64,000 bases of DNA. Origin: Gigantopelta aegis. Taxonomy: Eukaryota; Mollusca; Gastropoda; Neomphalida; Peltospiridae. How positions within the stretch are numbered: position 1 is the stretch's first letter; each line of letters begins with the position of its first letter. Where the stretch lies: the NCBI RefSeq assembly GCF_016097555.1, contig NC_054702.1, forward strand, positions 76,077,679 to 76,141,678. The letters are read 5' to 3'. This document shows positions 1 to 10,400 of the stretch, in pieces. Made by a program: the position numbers and the translations under genes. The notes under the pieces were generated by a model. The model saw only the letters and a list, made by a program, of their open reading frames with translations, searched no databases and was not told the origin of the DNA.

Positions 1-600
1 AGTTTAACGACTCGATGGGTACTCAACGACTGAATTGTTGATCAGAGTGATTTATATTACCAGCCTCAGTGGTGTAGTGGTTAAGCCATTGGAGGAGATG
101 GTTCGCACCCAGAGTGAGTTTAACGACTCGATGGGTACTCAACGACTGAATTGTTGATCAGAGTGATTTATATTACCAGCCTCAGTGGTGTAGTGGTTAA
201 GCCATTGGAGGAGATGGTTCGCACCCAGAGTGAGTTTAACGACTCGATGGGTACTCAACGACTGAATTGTTGATCAGAGTGATTTATATTACCAGCCTCA
301 GTGGTGTAGTGGTTAAGCCATTGGAGGAGATGGTTCGCACCCAGAGTGAGTTTAACGACTCGATGGGTACTCAACGACTGAATTGTTGATCAGAGTGATT
401 TATATTACCAGCCTCAGTGGTGTAGTGGTTAAGCCATTGGAGGAGATGGTTCGCACCCAGAGTGAGTTTAACGACTCAATGGGTACTCAACGACTCAATT
501 GTTGATCAGAGTGATTTATATTACCAGCCTCAGTGGTGTAGTGGTTAAGCCATTGGAGGAGATGGTTCGCACCCAGAGTGAGTTTAACGACTCAATGGGT
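1..600 (+). repeat. 116-bp tandem array of a SINE tRNA-like head
   Basis: Five full 116-bp units start at 1, 117, 233, 349 and 465, and a sixth begins at 581. Units are almost identical; the last full unit has CAATG where earlier ones have CGATG. Each contains a tRNA-like head (GTGGTGTAGTGGTTAAGCC, A-box-like; GGTTCGCACCC, B-box-like). At about 600 the last unit runs into a different tail, so the array looks like the head of one SINE amplified in place. The array may continue left of the window. Confidence 0.9.
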
Positions 601-765
601 AGGTGTAAAGCCAATACACCAACTTCACTCTTGCTAACCACTGACAACTAACCGCTAATCTGTACCAGACAGACAATCCAATTAGCTGAGGTGTGTGCCC
701 AGGACAGCATGCTTGAACCTTAATTGGATTATAAGCATGCAAATAAGGTGAAATGAAATGAATGA
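581..765 (+). mobile_element. SINE, head type C, distal part of the array
   Basis: After the sixth head the sequence continues with a unique body (GGTGTAAAGCCAATACACC) and ends in a (GAAAT)n-like tail near 755-765. The same head, body words and 'tgtcctggacacacctcagct' type segment recur on the opposite strand at 46955-47200, so this is a dispersed SINE family and not a private repeat. The exact 3' end and target duplication were not resolved. Confidence 0.55.
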
Positions 766-988
766 TTTATATCATAGTGAAGTCAGAGTAGTTGGACTTT
801 ATCACTTGACCAAAGCAAATGAAAACAAAAACAGAATATGTTTTATTTATATTTTGAATTTTTCCATCGGTATATTAAGTTTTAGCATGTATGTACTTTT
901 TGGCAGAATAACTTGATTTGGTTGACCCAGATATATCGTGAAGAAATGCTTTAAAACAATAGTTCCTTGAGACAGGTGTTGTCATATT

Positions 989-1489
989 GAAAGAAAGAAA
1001 GAAATGTTTTATTTAACGATGCACTCAACACATTTTATTTACGGTTATATGGAAAGAAAGAAAGAAATGTTTTATTTAACGATGCACTCAACACATTTTA
1101 TTTACGGTTATATGGAAAGAAAGAAAGAAATGTTTTATTTAACGACGCACTCAACACATTTTATTTACGGTTATATGGCGTCAGACATATGGTTAAGGAC
1201 CACACAGATTTTTGAGAGGAAACCCACTGTCGCCACTACATGGGCTACTCTTCTGATTAGCAGCAAGGGATCTTTTATTTGCGCTTCCCACAGACAGGAT
1301 AGCACAAACCATGGCCTTTGTTGAACCAGTTATGGATCACTGGTCGGTGCAAGTGGTTTACACCTACCCATTGAGCCTTGCGGAGCACTCACTCAGGGTT
1401 TGGAGTCGGTATCTGGATTAAAAATCCCATGCCTCGACTGGGATCCGAACCTAGTATCTACCAGCCTGTAGACCGATGGCCTGCCACGA
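989..1489 (-). mobile_element. SINE, head type A, tail triplicated
   Basis: A minus-oriented SINE: its 3' tail, read here as (GAAA)n followed by TGTTTTATTTAACGATGCAC, comes first and its tRNA-like head (complement of GGCCTCGGTGGCGTCGTGG) lies near 1470-1489. The first 63 bp of the tail side occur three times in tandem (starts 989, 1052, 1115). The reading frame of about 106 codons here is only this 63-bp periodicity. Confidence 0.8.
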
Positions 1490-1827
1490 CGCCACCATGG
1501 CCGGTCCGGTTATATGGCATCAGACATATGGTTACGGACCACACAGATTTTGAGAGGAAATCCGCTGTCACCACTACATAGGCTACTTTTTCCAATTAGC
1601 AGCAAGGGGTCTTTTATTTGCGCTTCCCGCAGGCAGGATAGCACAAACCATGGCCATGGTCAGTGCAAGTGGTTTACACCTACCCATTGAGCCTTGCGGA
1701 GCACTCACTCAGGGTTTGGAGTCGGTATCTGGATTAAAAATCCCATGCCTCGACTGAGATCCGAACCCAGTACCTACCAGCCTGTAGACCGATGGCCTAA
1801 CCATGACGCCACCAAGGCCGGTACTTC
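1490..1827 (-). mobile_element. second SINE copy, fused to the first
   Basis: The same type-A SINE repeats in the same orientation directly after the head of the preceding copy. It starts at the internal TTATATGGCATCAGAC segment and so lacks the (GAAA)n tail. It ends with CATGACGCCACCAAGGCCGG, the complement of the head. The pair is a head-to-tail SINE dimer. Confidence 0.75.
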
Positions 1828-2144
1828 TCATATTGTTATTTGTTATTGCTTCTAGCGGCAATAACAGTCTGCTTATATAATATGTACTTGCAGGGTTTTA
1901 CAGTTGATGTCATAGTGCTATAATACAGCAAAATTAGTTTGTAAGCACTTTATTGTTAAGAAAACAACTTTTTATTGTTGTTTTTTGTTGGGTTTTTTTT
2001 TTTGGGGGGGGGGGGTTTGAAGGGGTTAACATAGGTGTTATTAATGTTTTCATGGAATTTTTTCTTGTTGTTTAAGAATGTGTACATTTTATCCATAAAT
2101 TGCTTTGTAGAAGCTACTGATGTTTTGTTGTATGTTATTTTTAG

Positions 2145-4673
2145 AGGTGTTATATCCAGTTTTGAAACGACGCCTTCTCAAGGAAGTACCAGTCTGTCTC
2201 CAGACAAGAACATTGTCGTGTGGAATGTTGGTACGTGTGTTTAAATTTAGGTCATACAACACCATTCATTTTCATTAACATTCATTATGTAAATCTGCAA
2301 CTCATTTTATAATTCTGTAATTTTCAAAATATTACAGATTAATCCATACTGATTTCACACTATTGTTCTAGGTTTAGATTATTTTCTTTTCCACATTATA
2401 TGTCCTCAAAAAAGTGCACTCCCCTCCTACAGCTAGTAGTCTGGTCTGAACATCCCAAAAGCCAATGGGATGGCCTAAATTCTTCTACTGTATGCTCCCT
2501 CTAGTTCTGATCACGTGACTGTAACTTCCTTCTTTTCTCTTTGCTATTGGGTCTGGACGTCTTTTCTTTGACTCTGTTTTTGGAGTCAATTTTTTCAAGG
2601 AAATGCACATATAAAACAATGCCATTTGAACTTTTTGTGCGTTAAGCTCAGGAATGTTATTTGGCAAACGTAATTTAAACCTTCTAAACCTGATACTAGT
2701 GATAGTAATGTATTCTGGTGGAAGATTATCAAACACTAAATCAGAAGCCAAAGATTACATGTTTAGCATCCACTGCTGAAGATTTACTGGCCGAATCATT
2801 CAGGTTAGGTCCAAAAGGATACTATTGTTTAAGGTCAAAAGTTTTGTAAATCTTTTTGTTAAAATTTTATATCAATATTTTTTATTAAAAATATATAATA
2901 GAAATTTAAGCAATCACATAAATGTTTTTAATGAATAATAGGGTTATCAATTTTCGCAAAAGTAAGAGACTTTATTAAACTTCACAAGGCAGAATGGCAA
3001 TAGTAATTTGGTTCCTTCAAGTTTGACCTAGTAACAAATATTTGTACTGTCAAATATTATCAGAAATATAATTTTCATCTTATAAAAATATGTCATAGTG
3101 TGGTAATGCTTATTTGTCCTAAAATAATTTTAAATTGCACTGGAATAATAGACCTACATGTACATATGTATGTTATGTTTAAAAATATTTAATCTATGTA
3201 TAACAAAATAAAACTTGGATTAATAGAAACAATAAAATAATAACATTACACATATGTTGGTGAGTGGTTTTTGGGGGGGTTTAATATGCATTATTATATG
3301 TCATTGTACACACTGAATGTGAAGAATGGATATTTTTTCTTGCTCTGTACAGGTCAGAAGTTTCCCAGTAAGACACTGGAGGTTTCCATGACAGCAATTG
3401 TCCATTTTAGTGAGACAACATCCACTCCACTGTCATCGGCAGAGGAACTCTTCTGTGTTGGACAAAATGGATATGCTCAAGTAGGTTGTGTAGTATGACA
3501 ATACAGTGGTGTAGTAGGTGGTGCTTGGTAGTTGGGGGGGGGGGGGAGCAACCACATGTAAGTGAGCATAAACAAGTGCTTTATGTGTTCTAGGTTGTAC
3601 TAAACCAAATAACTTCTGACTGGGTCAAAGTTCGAGGTGCACTCAACTTTTGATAGAGCAGTTATAACCACAAGTCCTGTCATTGGTGATAAATGTGAGT
3701 GTGTTTGTTGTCAAAAAAAAGGCTTGGCCTCATTTGTAAAGAGAGGAAAGAAATAAAAACTAAGATGACTGGATCTTTTCTGATCAAAATAGTTGATCAT
3801 GATTGTTTAAGCTAGCTGTTATAGAACATATCCATTATGGGTGTAGGTTCTGAATCACATCTGTCTTTGACATTCGCAGGCATAATTCTGAATCAAATAT
3901 ATTATTGGTAGTAAATCTTACGGCAGAGATTAATTTTACTTGTAGAATATAGGAAATTGAATTTCAGGATATCTAGTTTTCAAAGGAGCATACCCCCGAA
4001 CCCCTCTAGAAACTTTGCTTTGCGTCATTGATCTCAGTCAGCCCCCCCCCCCCCCCAATGTTCTTCTGCCATGCCTGATTTGACTGCTATGAAATACACT
4101 TTTCTTTTACTTGTTAGTATATTGGGTTTTACGTTTTTCAGCTCTACTTCAAGATTCCTGAGTTTACACACACAGGTTGTTACATAGATCCGAAGTCTAT
4201 CCAGGTGTCTCCAAGTACAAAGTTCAAGTTAACAACAGGTATAGAGTTTTAATAGGTGTCAGTACACAGTACATGGTTTGTGTTTCGTTCATCAAAGCAA
4301 TGAAATAAAATAACATAACGCTTAAAGAAATGATTAATCATTTCATTTGGTTAATGATGCTTATTATGAGGATTATTTTTAATACAAACACTAGCCAAAG
4401 TGATACTGGTTTTTTGACATTATTACAAATGTTTTTAGATTAAAACTAACTGTCCAGTGAGTTGCTTCTTTATACATTAATTATGCATGAAGTAATACAT
4501 TAAAGCTGGTAAAATTGTTTTTAAAAATTGTGAATCTGTTAGTAATATTTTGATATTGAGTTTCTAAAGACATGCATGTGTTTATTTTGTTTTGTAGTTC
4601 GCGAGTATTTCTCAACTGACTACAAAATCTGGAACTCCTATGGAGACACCCTTACAACTGCTTCCAGAAAGTA
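2145..4673 (+). CDS. AP5M1: AP-5 complex subunit mu-like, C-terminal four exons (partial)
   Basis: Four exons fit with consistent phases: 2145-2230, 3353-3480, 4142-4238 and 4598-4673 (stop TAG). They give about 129 residues, the C-terminal quarter of a protein that is usually near 490 residues; the upstream part lies left of the window. The product reads as the end of a mu homology domain: a VWNVGQKFP strand, EVSMTAIVHF, LYFKIPEFTHTGCYID (compare the F-E-I-P-F-T-x-S-G strand of adaptor mu chains) and a last strand STDYKIWNS (mu chains end SGDYQLR-like). AP-5 is a late-endosomal adaptor complex; mu subunits act in cargo and membrane binding. The assignment rests on remembered family pattern, not on a search. 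Splice sites are standard AG/GT. A different frame stays open through 4840 but breaks the domain. Confidence 0.75.
3593..3725 (+). repeat. dispersed repeat, copy 1 of a pair
   Basis: The segment GGGTCAAAGTTCGAGGTGCA through AATGTGAGTGTGTTTGTTGT matches the complement of 14545-14800 with scattered differences. It lies in an intron of the AP5M1-like gene. No terminal repeats were resolved. Confidence 0.6.
3890..4065 (+). repeat. dispersed C/G-run repeat, copy 1
   Basis: Matches the complement of 9440-9645 (shared words AGATTAATTTTACTT/GAATTTTACTT, GGAAATTG, CAGTTTTCAAA-like and AACTTTGCTTTGCG). Both copies carry a long poly(C) run at the same relative place. Confidence 0.65.
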
Positions 4674-5475
4674 GTGAAATCAGCAGTGAAATCAACACAG
4701 TTATTGGTAGACCATGGACAAACTTCATAACTTTAACATTTAATTCAGGCCCTAATCTAGAATTGGAAAAAGTAGGAGAAATGACTTTTTCCTTCCCAGA
4801 AGAAAGGAGAGAAGTGTGTGGTCAAAATAGGCAAAGTTAACATTTATCGGTACATTTCGTAGTACTTCATCATTTTCCACGTTCATTCAGAAACTACTAC
4901 TCAAAAACAAAACAATTGAATATTTTCATTAAAAACACAATACTGTTAAGTTACTGATAATAAGTATGTAGCCGTTTTGTTAAAATGAACATAACAAATC
5001 ACATTTTCTGGCATTACTGAAAAACATTTGGATGAAAGAATTAGACAACACTTAACTGGTCACTGCAAATGGTGCTCCATCGGACATGCATTGTTGTTTG
5101 GTTTGGTGCCAATACAACAGACTGACCAGGCCTCGTGCTTATAAACCTTAAAGTCTAGACTTTAATAAAGTCCAGACTTTAACGTCATGGCAACTCCATT
5201 CAAATAGCATTACGTTAAAGTCTGGACTTTATTAAAGTCTAGACTTTAAGTTATATAAGCACAGGGCCTGGTGTTATGTGAGCTGACACATAACAAGTCC
5301 GTGTCTTGACATCTGTTGTGTGATTTTGTTCCATTTTGCAGGCTAGATTACGGCCTTTAATTTCGCTAAACTGTCCCAATTATGTTTCTGGTTGCGATAC
5401 ATAAGGGGATGGACTTTAAGCTGTGCAATATATTTTCCAATGTTGATTTATAATAAACTATTTTATATTTTCATT
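4674..5475 (+). other. 3' UTR and poly(A) signal of the AP5M1-like gene
   Basis: Noncoding sequence after the stop. AATAAA lies at 5452-5457 and is the first convincing poly(A) signal downstream. A palindromic repeat (5129-5268) lies inside this UTR. The cleavage site itself cannot be seen. Confidence 0.5.
5129..5268. repeat. foldback repeat with TAAAGTCTAGACTTTA arms
   Basis: Left arm 5129-5185 and right arm 5212-5268 are inverted copies around a short spacer, beginning and ending with GGCC-like ends and GTGCTTATA/TATAAGCAC. Each arm itself contains two small palindromes (AAAGTCTAGACTTT, AAAGTCCAGACTTT). A degenerate relative lies at 43677-43742. Confidence 0.75.
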
Positions 5476-6654
5476 AAGATTGTTCTGTTTTGTGTTTAAT
5501 ATTATGTAACATAGCTTTGATAGACCCAGGATTTCACATGATAAAATGATAATGATAAAAACTGAAAAATAGGCGTGTGGCAAAGTCCATACAGATTTGA
5601 AAAGTGCTTGAATTTGAGTGGTCATATTGAAAGTTCAAAAGCCCTTGAATTTGTTAAAACCCATGAAAAGTGCTTGAAAAAGAGAAAATCAGAAATGCTT
5701 GAATCTCATATTTAAGATGATAAATATTCAAGTTTACGTTCCTCAAGTTTATTTTCTCGTAAATCCAAAGTTTGTCAATGGATATTATTGATAAGTTTTT
5801 GAAACTTGTTATATACACTGTTGGGAATACTTACAAAAATACATAAACCAATTGTTACTCATTTTACAGTGAAAAGTGCTTAAAAAGTGTTTGAATTTTG
5901 CCTTCCATATTGCATATAAACTTTAATTGTCAATTGGTCAATTTTAGTTTTTTACTGACAGATTGCAATGTTTAACTGCTGTGTTCTGCAATGCAGTGCA
6001 ATATATATATATATATATATATTTCCTTTCATTACAGATTTGTATGACTAATATCTCAAGTGGGGGGGGGGGGGGCACACTATGTATTGGGGGTACAAGC
6101 TAGCTGGTTATATTTATATGGAATAGGATAAAAATAAGAGTATATATTCGTCATCAAGTGGAGGGACACAGGTCCCCCCCCCCATCCCCACCCCTCTTCC
6201 TATGGGCTTGCATTATCCACCTCCCTCAGTTTCAAATGGATCACCTACTTTGTAAATTGTGTTCTTCTATATAAATAAATGAGACATGATTTATGGTTAC
6301 AATTAACCGACTGCTGAGAGTTTATACTTTTTATAACCGACGCTTTGCTCTGCTGGGATTTATTGACATATCAATGTTAGTCATCGTTTATTAGCTCTTA
6401 ACCATTTCAACTTGAAAAGCTCATAAAAGCTTAAGGCTATGATATGTACATAATTTGTTTTATTAATGAGTTGCATACAAAAATGTGCGATAAAATATGC
6501 ATTAAAAAAAATTAAAAGCACTTTAGGCAAGATAAATAAAATATTCAAATAATGTTTACTTTTAATTAATAACGTTGATTAAATGTAAGAAGTTAATAAA
6601 TTCTGGAGATGAAACTGTACAGACAAATAGCTATAGTTCGTCTCACCTTGAACG
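5476..6654. other. intergenic, no gene seen
   Basis: AT-rich sequence with a (TA)n run near 6001-6021, a poly(G) run near 6061 and poly(C) near 6174. Around 5590-5910 the words GTGCTTGAAT and AAAGTGCTT recur, suggesting an old dispersed repeat. An upstream exon of the membrane protein gene should lie in this region or nearby but was not identified. Confidence 0.4.
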
Positions 6655-6935
6655 TCTTTTTTTCATGCTATAAAATTTACTACAAGTTATTTATTTCTGA
6701 GCCGATTGTTTTCTAAATTGCACACAAAAACAGGTTTTTTGTTGTTGCTGTTGTTGGTTGTTGTTTTTGGGGTTTTTTTTTTTTTTTTAATTAATTTTTT
6801 TTTTTTTTTTGGGGGGGGGGGGTTGTTATATTTTCAAACACTTTTACTTTTCTTCTTATGTACTTGAAAATTATTTACAACCAATGTAAAAAAACCACCC
6901 ACAAAAAAACAACATTTTTTTGTAAATTATCACTA
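6655..6935 (+). repeat. dispersed repeat, pair with 35597-35790
   Basis: TTTACTACAAGTTATTTATT, the following CTGAGCCGATTGTTTTCTAA and the flanking bases recur at 35597-35790 in the same orientation. This copy is expanded by T and G homopolymer runs near 6735-6822. Confidence 0.6.
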
Positions 6936-6938
6936 CTA

Positions 6939-7040
6939 TAGTTAATGGCCTATGATATGTACTTTATCATGTGAAGGCAAGAATGGGAAATTCCCATTCG
7001 GCCTAAACATGATAAAGCCCATATCCTTCGCCATTAACTA
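6939..7040. repeat. 102-bp near-perfect palindrome
   Basis: TAGTTAATGGC at the left end matches GCCATTAACTA at the right end. The arms pair through TATCATGT/ACATGATA and meet at GGGAAATTCCC near 6990. Likely a foldback MITE; no clear target duplication was resolved. Confidence 0.75.
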
Positions 7041-7494
7041 GCTATTAATTATATCCTGCACTTCTGAAAACTTCAGGGGGAAAATCTATTATTTTTGCTA
7101 TTTCAGCTACATTGTACGCAGGATTTTTAATGGGGGGTGGGGAGTGGCTGCGAATTCCTCGTGATTGGACCAACAATGGATAAAAACCGTTTACGTAATG
7201 TTATCTTAATTTGAAAAAATTAATGTGGACCTTTGGTAATTTTATTTTTTGGGAGATGGACACATCTCATCCCCTACCCCCATGCGTACGGGCCTGTAGA
7301 CTGCTAGTATAGAGGTCAAATGAGCGATTTTGTACTGTATCTATGCATGTGACGTCACAATCGTGATGTCAGAAGTCATAATCTGCAAGTAGGCCTATAC
7401 CATATACGTTTAATAAACGTTCGTTTATGACTTTGTTTTAATCGGTCAATACCAACAGTGGTTGCAGGATAAACATATAATTTTCTTCTTGCAG

Positions 7495-10400
7495 TTGTGT
7501 GTAATGTCTTCATTTCATGGCATTGTTGTGTTTCTGGATGGCTGTTAGTATTATTACCAGGCAGATGGGATGATACCATGACAGCCAGTAAGTGTAAAAT
7601 TGCGGATTATATCAGTTTTATGCTTAATTTAACCAGAGGGTTACTTGATAATCTTGATGAAATATTATTTTAAGCATCACTGACAACTTGGGTGAAAATT
7701 GTCAGTAAGGTATCTTAATACATTGGGCATTGACAACGTCGCCTCATACACAGATACCCCCAACTGCGTTATAGTTATGTTATATATATATATACTACTC
7801 AAAAGAATTTAAGGGTCAGACGATATTTTCGACATTATTTTCTGAATGTCAATTATATTAGCTAGACCATAATGTCACGCATGGTATTGTTCCATTTTGA
7901 CGAAAGTGGGTCTAAGCAACCCATAAATGAATTAAAATCCACTGTCATTGACACTGTCGACTAGTTCTAATGGCGAAAACATGCTTACATTTGCACGTAA
8001 ATTAGGGCGAAAGCGAAAGGTCTGCTAAGTGTCCATAACTTGCTTTTTCGCAAAGCGCTTCATTTGCACGCTTTGCACGTGTATTCCATGTTCCCAATGC
8101 TGAATTTCCGTATAATTGGAGCTTGCGTTCGTGTACGGTGCACACTCCAAATTCGACAATGGTACGACTTCAACTGACTATCGAAGATCGAGGAAGGGCT
8201 ATTGCTTGGCTCCAGGATGGCAATACGCAAAGAAATGTTGCTCTGAGACTTGGTGTCAGTCAGATTGTCGTTGGCCGACTGTGGCAACGGTACCAAGCAT
8301 CGAATTCTGTTCGAAATCGTCCGCGTTCGGGAAGACCCCGAAGCACTACAAATAGAGAGGACCGCTACATCACCAATATGGCTCTACGTCAACGCACAAC
8401 CACTGCACGCGATTACGTGACAATCTGCGGACGGCGACTGGAACTCGAGTGTCTGATCAAACCATACGCAATCGTCTGAGAGCCAATAATCTACGCTGCC
8501 GTCGCCAGGCTGTTCGACCACCACTCCTACCACGTCACAGAACGGCCAGACGTCACTGGTGCACACTTCATCTGCGGTGGCAACGTGTTCAGTAGGGTCG
8601 AGTGATGTTCACTTATGAGTCCAGGTTTAGTCTCCAGTTCAACGACAGTCGGGTTCGTGTCTACAGATGTCCTGGGGAGCTCTTCGCTGACGTTAACATT
8701 AGACAACGTCACCGGTTCGGTGGTGGCAGCGTCATGGTGTGGGGCGGCATCTCTATCCACCACAGGACCCCCCTCTTTGTGGTGGATGGCAATCTGAATG
8801 GAATCCGCTATCTGAATGAGATTATCCGGCCGTTGGTTCTCCCAGGCCTTCAGCAGATTGGCGGCGGGGCAGTTCTGCATGATGACAATGCCAGACCCCA
8901 CCGCGTCAGGGTGGTAACTGACTTTCTCAGACAACAAGGTATCGCCAGGATGGATTGGCCAGCATATTCGCCTGACTTGGCCCCAGTAGAGCACGCCTGG
9001 GACGAATTAGGCAGGAGAGTTCGGGATAACCATGCCCCTCCGGCCAACCTTCATGATCTGGGTCAACTTCTTATGGCAGAGTGGCAGGCCATTCCCCAAG
9101 AGTTCTTCAGACGTCTGATCAACAGCATGAGGCAACGATGTGTCGAGTGTATTCGCGCCAGGGGTGGATTCACACACTATTAAACGAATGTTCTAATGTG
9201 TAAAATCCATGTTTGACAACCTTCAACTTTGACAGCATATCATGTGACTTTCTTGTATACAGTGACGTTTATTTGTGTTTTTTTGTAAATATGGAACAAT
9301 AAATTAAATTTTTGGTGTAGTTTACATCATCAATCTAATACACTCTGAAACTTATTTGGTTATACATTTTTGACCCTTAAATTCTTTTGAGTAGTATATA
9401 TGTAACAATAGTACAGACTCGGCGGAAGATAGTCGGCTTGAGGAGGGGGGGCGGGGCTGACAGATAGAGGGCGCAAAGCAAAGTTACTAGGTTGTCAGGG
9501 GATATGCTCCCCCCCCCCCACCCCCAACAATTTTGAAAACTGGATGCCCCGAAATGCAATTTCCTACATTCTATAAGTAAAATTCATCTCTGCATTAAGA
9601 TTTACCACGAATAGAGCCCCCCCCCCCCCAACTCCGCCGTGCCTAAGTATTCGTACTAGGGGGTTTCTGTTTGGAGGTACCTATGGCCTTATGCACTGAA
9701 CGTGACCGATGTGTGGTGGTTGGGTCATGGTGTGGGCAGGAATTAATGACAGAAAAAACAACCTATTTCCATCATTCATGGGAACCTGAATGTTCAGCAT
9801 TACAGTGACGAAATCATCGCACCATTTGTCATTCCGTTCATTGAGTAGTTTCAGTATTGATCGACTGACTTGTTCCGTACTGTGCAGGTATGTGATGTGT
9901 TAGGCCGTAGCCTGCAAGAGAACCACGCGCATATTTACAACCTTAACATGCTTTAACTCGTAAATGGATCTTTATCACTATCTTTAGGCATGGGCATAAG
10001 CCGACGTTGTGCGCTGTCAACATGCCATGCTCAAGGTGTTCCGACACGTTACTGACAATTTTCACATTTTCCTGCATGGATCATTTAACGACGTGATCGT
10101 TACATATATCATTTTGTATTGAAAATCTGTTAATTACACTGACAAAATTTAATGATGCCTCAAGTAAATCTAGTGTCTGATTTTATTTTGCAAGTCGGGA
10201 GTTTTCTTTTATATAAGCACATTTACCAAATTGCAAAACTTGTTTTGGCTAAAGATATAGTTTGCTGTTAATAACGTACATTTACTCTGAATAAGTCATT
10301 GGTAGAAGTATATATGTTTTAATCCCCAAGCCAATCTAGCTAGGCAAAGGGATAGGTCGTTTCTATTTTTTTTAAAGTGGACCTTTTATATTACAATTGT

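Noticed and set aside
61-560. Tandem tRNA genes
   Set aside because: The heads have A- and B-box-like motifs but no full cloverleaf, and they join a SINE body.
4640-4840. 66-codon frame beginning METPLQLLP as the AP5M1-like C-terminus
   Set aside because: It is out of frame with the three preceding exons, while the proper frame gives the expected last strand (STDYKIWNS) and a stop soon after.
8527-8994. 155-codon minus-strand frame within the Tc1 element
   Set aside because: Shadow of the transposase coding strand; no domain of its own.
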